A stretch of DNA of 6,026 nt from Campylobacterales bacterium (GTDB lineage Bacteria > Campylobacterota > Campylobacteria > Campylobacterales > Sulfurimonadaceae): contig JAFGVR010000049.1 of the NCBI GenBank assembly GCA_016937915.1, forward strand, positions 1-6,026, written 5' to 3'. Position 1 is the first letter of the stretch. Every line of letters starts with the position of its first letter. This document shows positions 5,617-6,026 of the stretch, one piece after another. A model generated the notes under the pieces. That model worked only from the letters and a program-made list of their open reading frames with translations. It did not search any database and was not told the DNA's origin. The position numbers were made by a program, and so were the translations under genes.

Positions 5617-5961
5617 ACTGATTTGTGATATATTTAATGAATCTCTTTGTGAGTAATCAACAGAGATTTTAGTTATTTCATTCTCTTTTACGAGATTAAA
5701 AAGCAACTCTCTATCGCTTAATATCTCATTATTATATAGTTCTATAGAATACCCTTCTAAGCTTTGAGCTAAAGAATCTATTATCTTAGAACTAAGCTTC
5801 TTCCAATGCCTTTGTAATGTCTCTTCATCTTCTAATGAATAACCACTTTCATCATGTTCTAGTTCATTATACTGATCTGCAACATTGTTTAATTTTTCAA
5901 ATAACCTTCTTGACTCTATAAGACTATCTTTAACTATTTCATATTCTTCATCATTTAACAT
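5614..5961 (-). CDS. Acidic helical protein of unknown function, first gene of the yebC operon
   Basis: I do not recognise this 115-residue protein. It is strongly acidic and predicted mostly helical: an N-terminal charged helix (MLNDEEYEIVKDSLIESRRL, about 1-33), a Glu/Asp-rich middle (34-48), a second amphipathic helix (about 50-70, HWKKLSSKIIDSLAQSL) and a C-terminal part with possible short strands (95-107). It has no signal peptide, membrane segment or cysteine. It is probably cytosolic. The ATG at 5961 has a weak AAGAG ribosome binding site five bases away and a plausible promoter behind it. The stop lies inside the yebC ribosome binding site, so the two genes are co-transcribed and perhaps coupled. 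It is supported as a gene by this tight fit and by the lack of a competing frame on the other strand. Confidence 0.75.
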   Translation of the reverse strand: MLNDEEYEIVKDSLIESRRLFEKLNNVADQYNELEHDESGYSLEDEETLQRHWKKLSSKIIDSLAQSLEGYSIELYNNEILSDRELLFNLVKENEITKISVDYSQRDSLNISQIS

Positions 5962-5999
5962 ATATACTCTTTTTTATCATTTAAGTCTTTAAAAATGAA

Positions 6000-6005
6000 A
6001 TTCTA
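6000..6005 (-). promoter_or_regulatory. Candidate -10 box for the minus-strand operon
   Basis: On the minus strand TAGAAT (5 of 6 matches to TATAAT) sits about 38 bases before the 115-residue gene, preceded by A/T tracts (TTTTAAAAAATAAG). Campylobacterota sigma-70 promoters typically have a -10 box and AT-rich upstream DNA without a clear -35 box, which fits. The 65-base region 5962-6026 holds nothing else I can identify. Confidence 0.35.
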
Positions 6006-6026
6006 TCTTATTTTTTAAAATTTACT

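Noticed and set aside
5399..5617. Open frame of 72 codons on the plus strand inside yebC
   Set aside because: It is fully antisense to the most conserved part of yebC.

Overview
The window looks like an ordinary chromosomal segment of an AT-rich Campylobacterota (epsilonproteobacterium), perhaps a Sulfurimonas- or Arcobacter-like organism. The evidence is a UPF0323-type lipoprotein next to a glutathionylspermidine-synthase-like ATP-grasp gene, a pairing I associate with Campylobacter and Helicobacter. The short Sua5/YrdC-like protein and the YebC N-terminus (MGRAFEYRK) point the same way. The genus is inference; no rRNA or other marker is present.

Plus strand, 1-4284. The window opens inside carB, the large subunit of carbamoyl-phosphate synthase (last 342 codons). 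The next reading frame, a divergent Sua5/YciO/YrdC (TsaC-like) protein, has its only usable ATG inside carB. A 9-bp hairpin that resembles an intrinsic terminator encodes its conserved QTDTTVGF motif. Three more genes follow, each joined to the one before by a 4-base ATGA overlap: a three-helix membrane protein, a UPF0323 lipoprotein with a Ser/Thr-rich tail ending in Gly-Gly, and a stand-alone glutathionylspermidine-synthase-like ligase. After a 21-base gap with a strong ribosome binding site comes a zinc-ribbon/DUF4145-like protein, which looks more AT-rich than carB.

Minus strand, 6026-4307. A convergent operon reads from right to left: an acidic 115-residue protein of unknown function, a YebC/TACO1-family protein, and a YigZ/IMPACT-family protein whose start overlaps the yebC stop by one base (TAATG). 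A plausible promoter lies at the right edge. The two convergent operons meet at a 12-bp hairpin that contains both stop codons.

Most of the window is housekeeping. The most interesting part is the lipoprotein/ATP-grasp pair at 1901-3666 with its coupled membrane protein. It resembles the E. coli YgiB/YgiC arrangement and suggests, as a hypothesis only, that the ligase acts on the Gly-Gly tail of its lipoprotein. I see no mobile element, CRISPR array, tRNA, rRNA or complete defence system.
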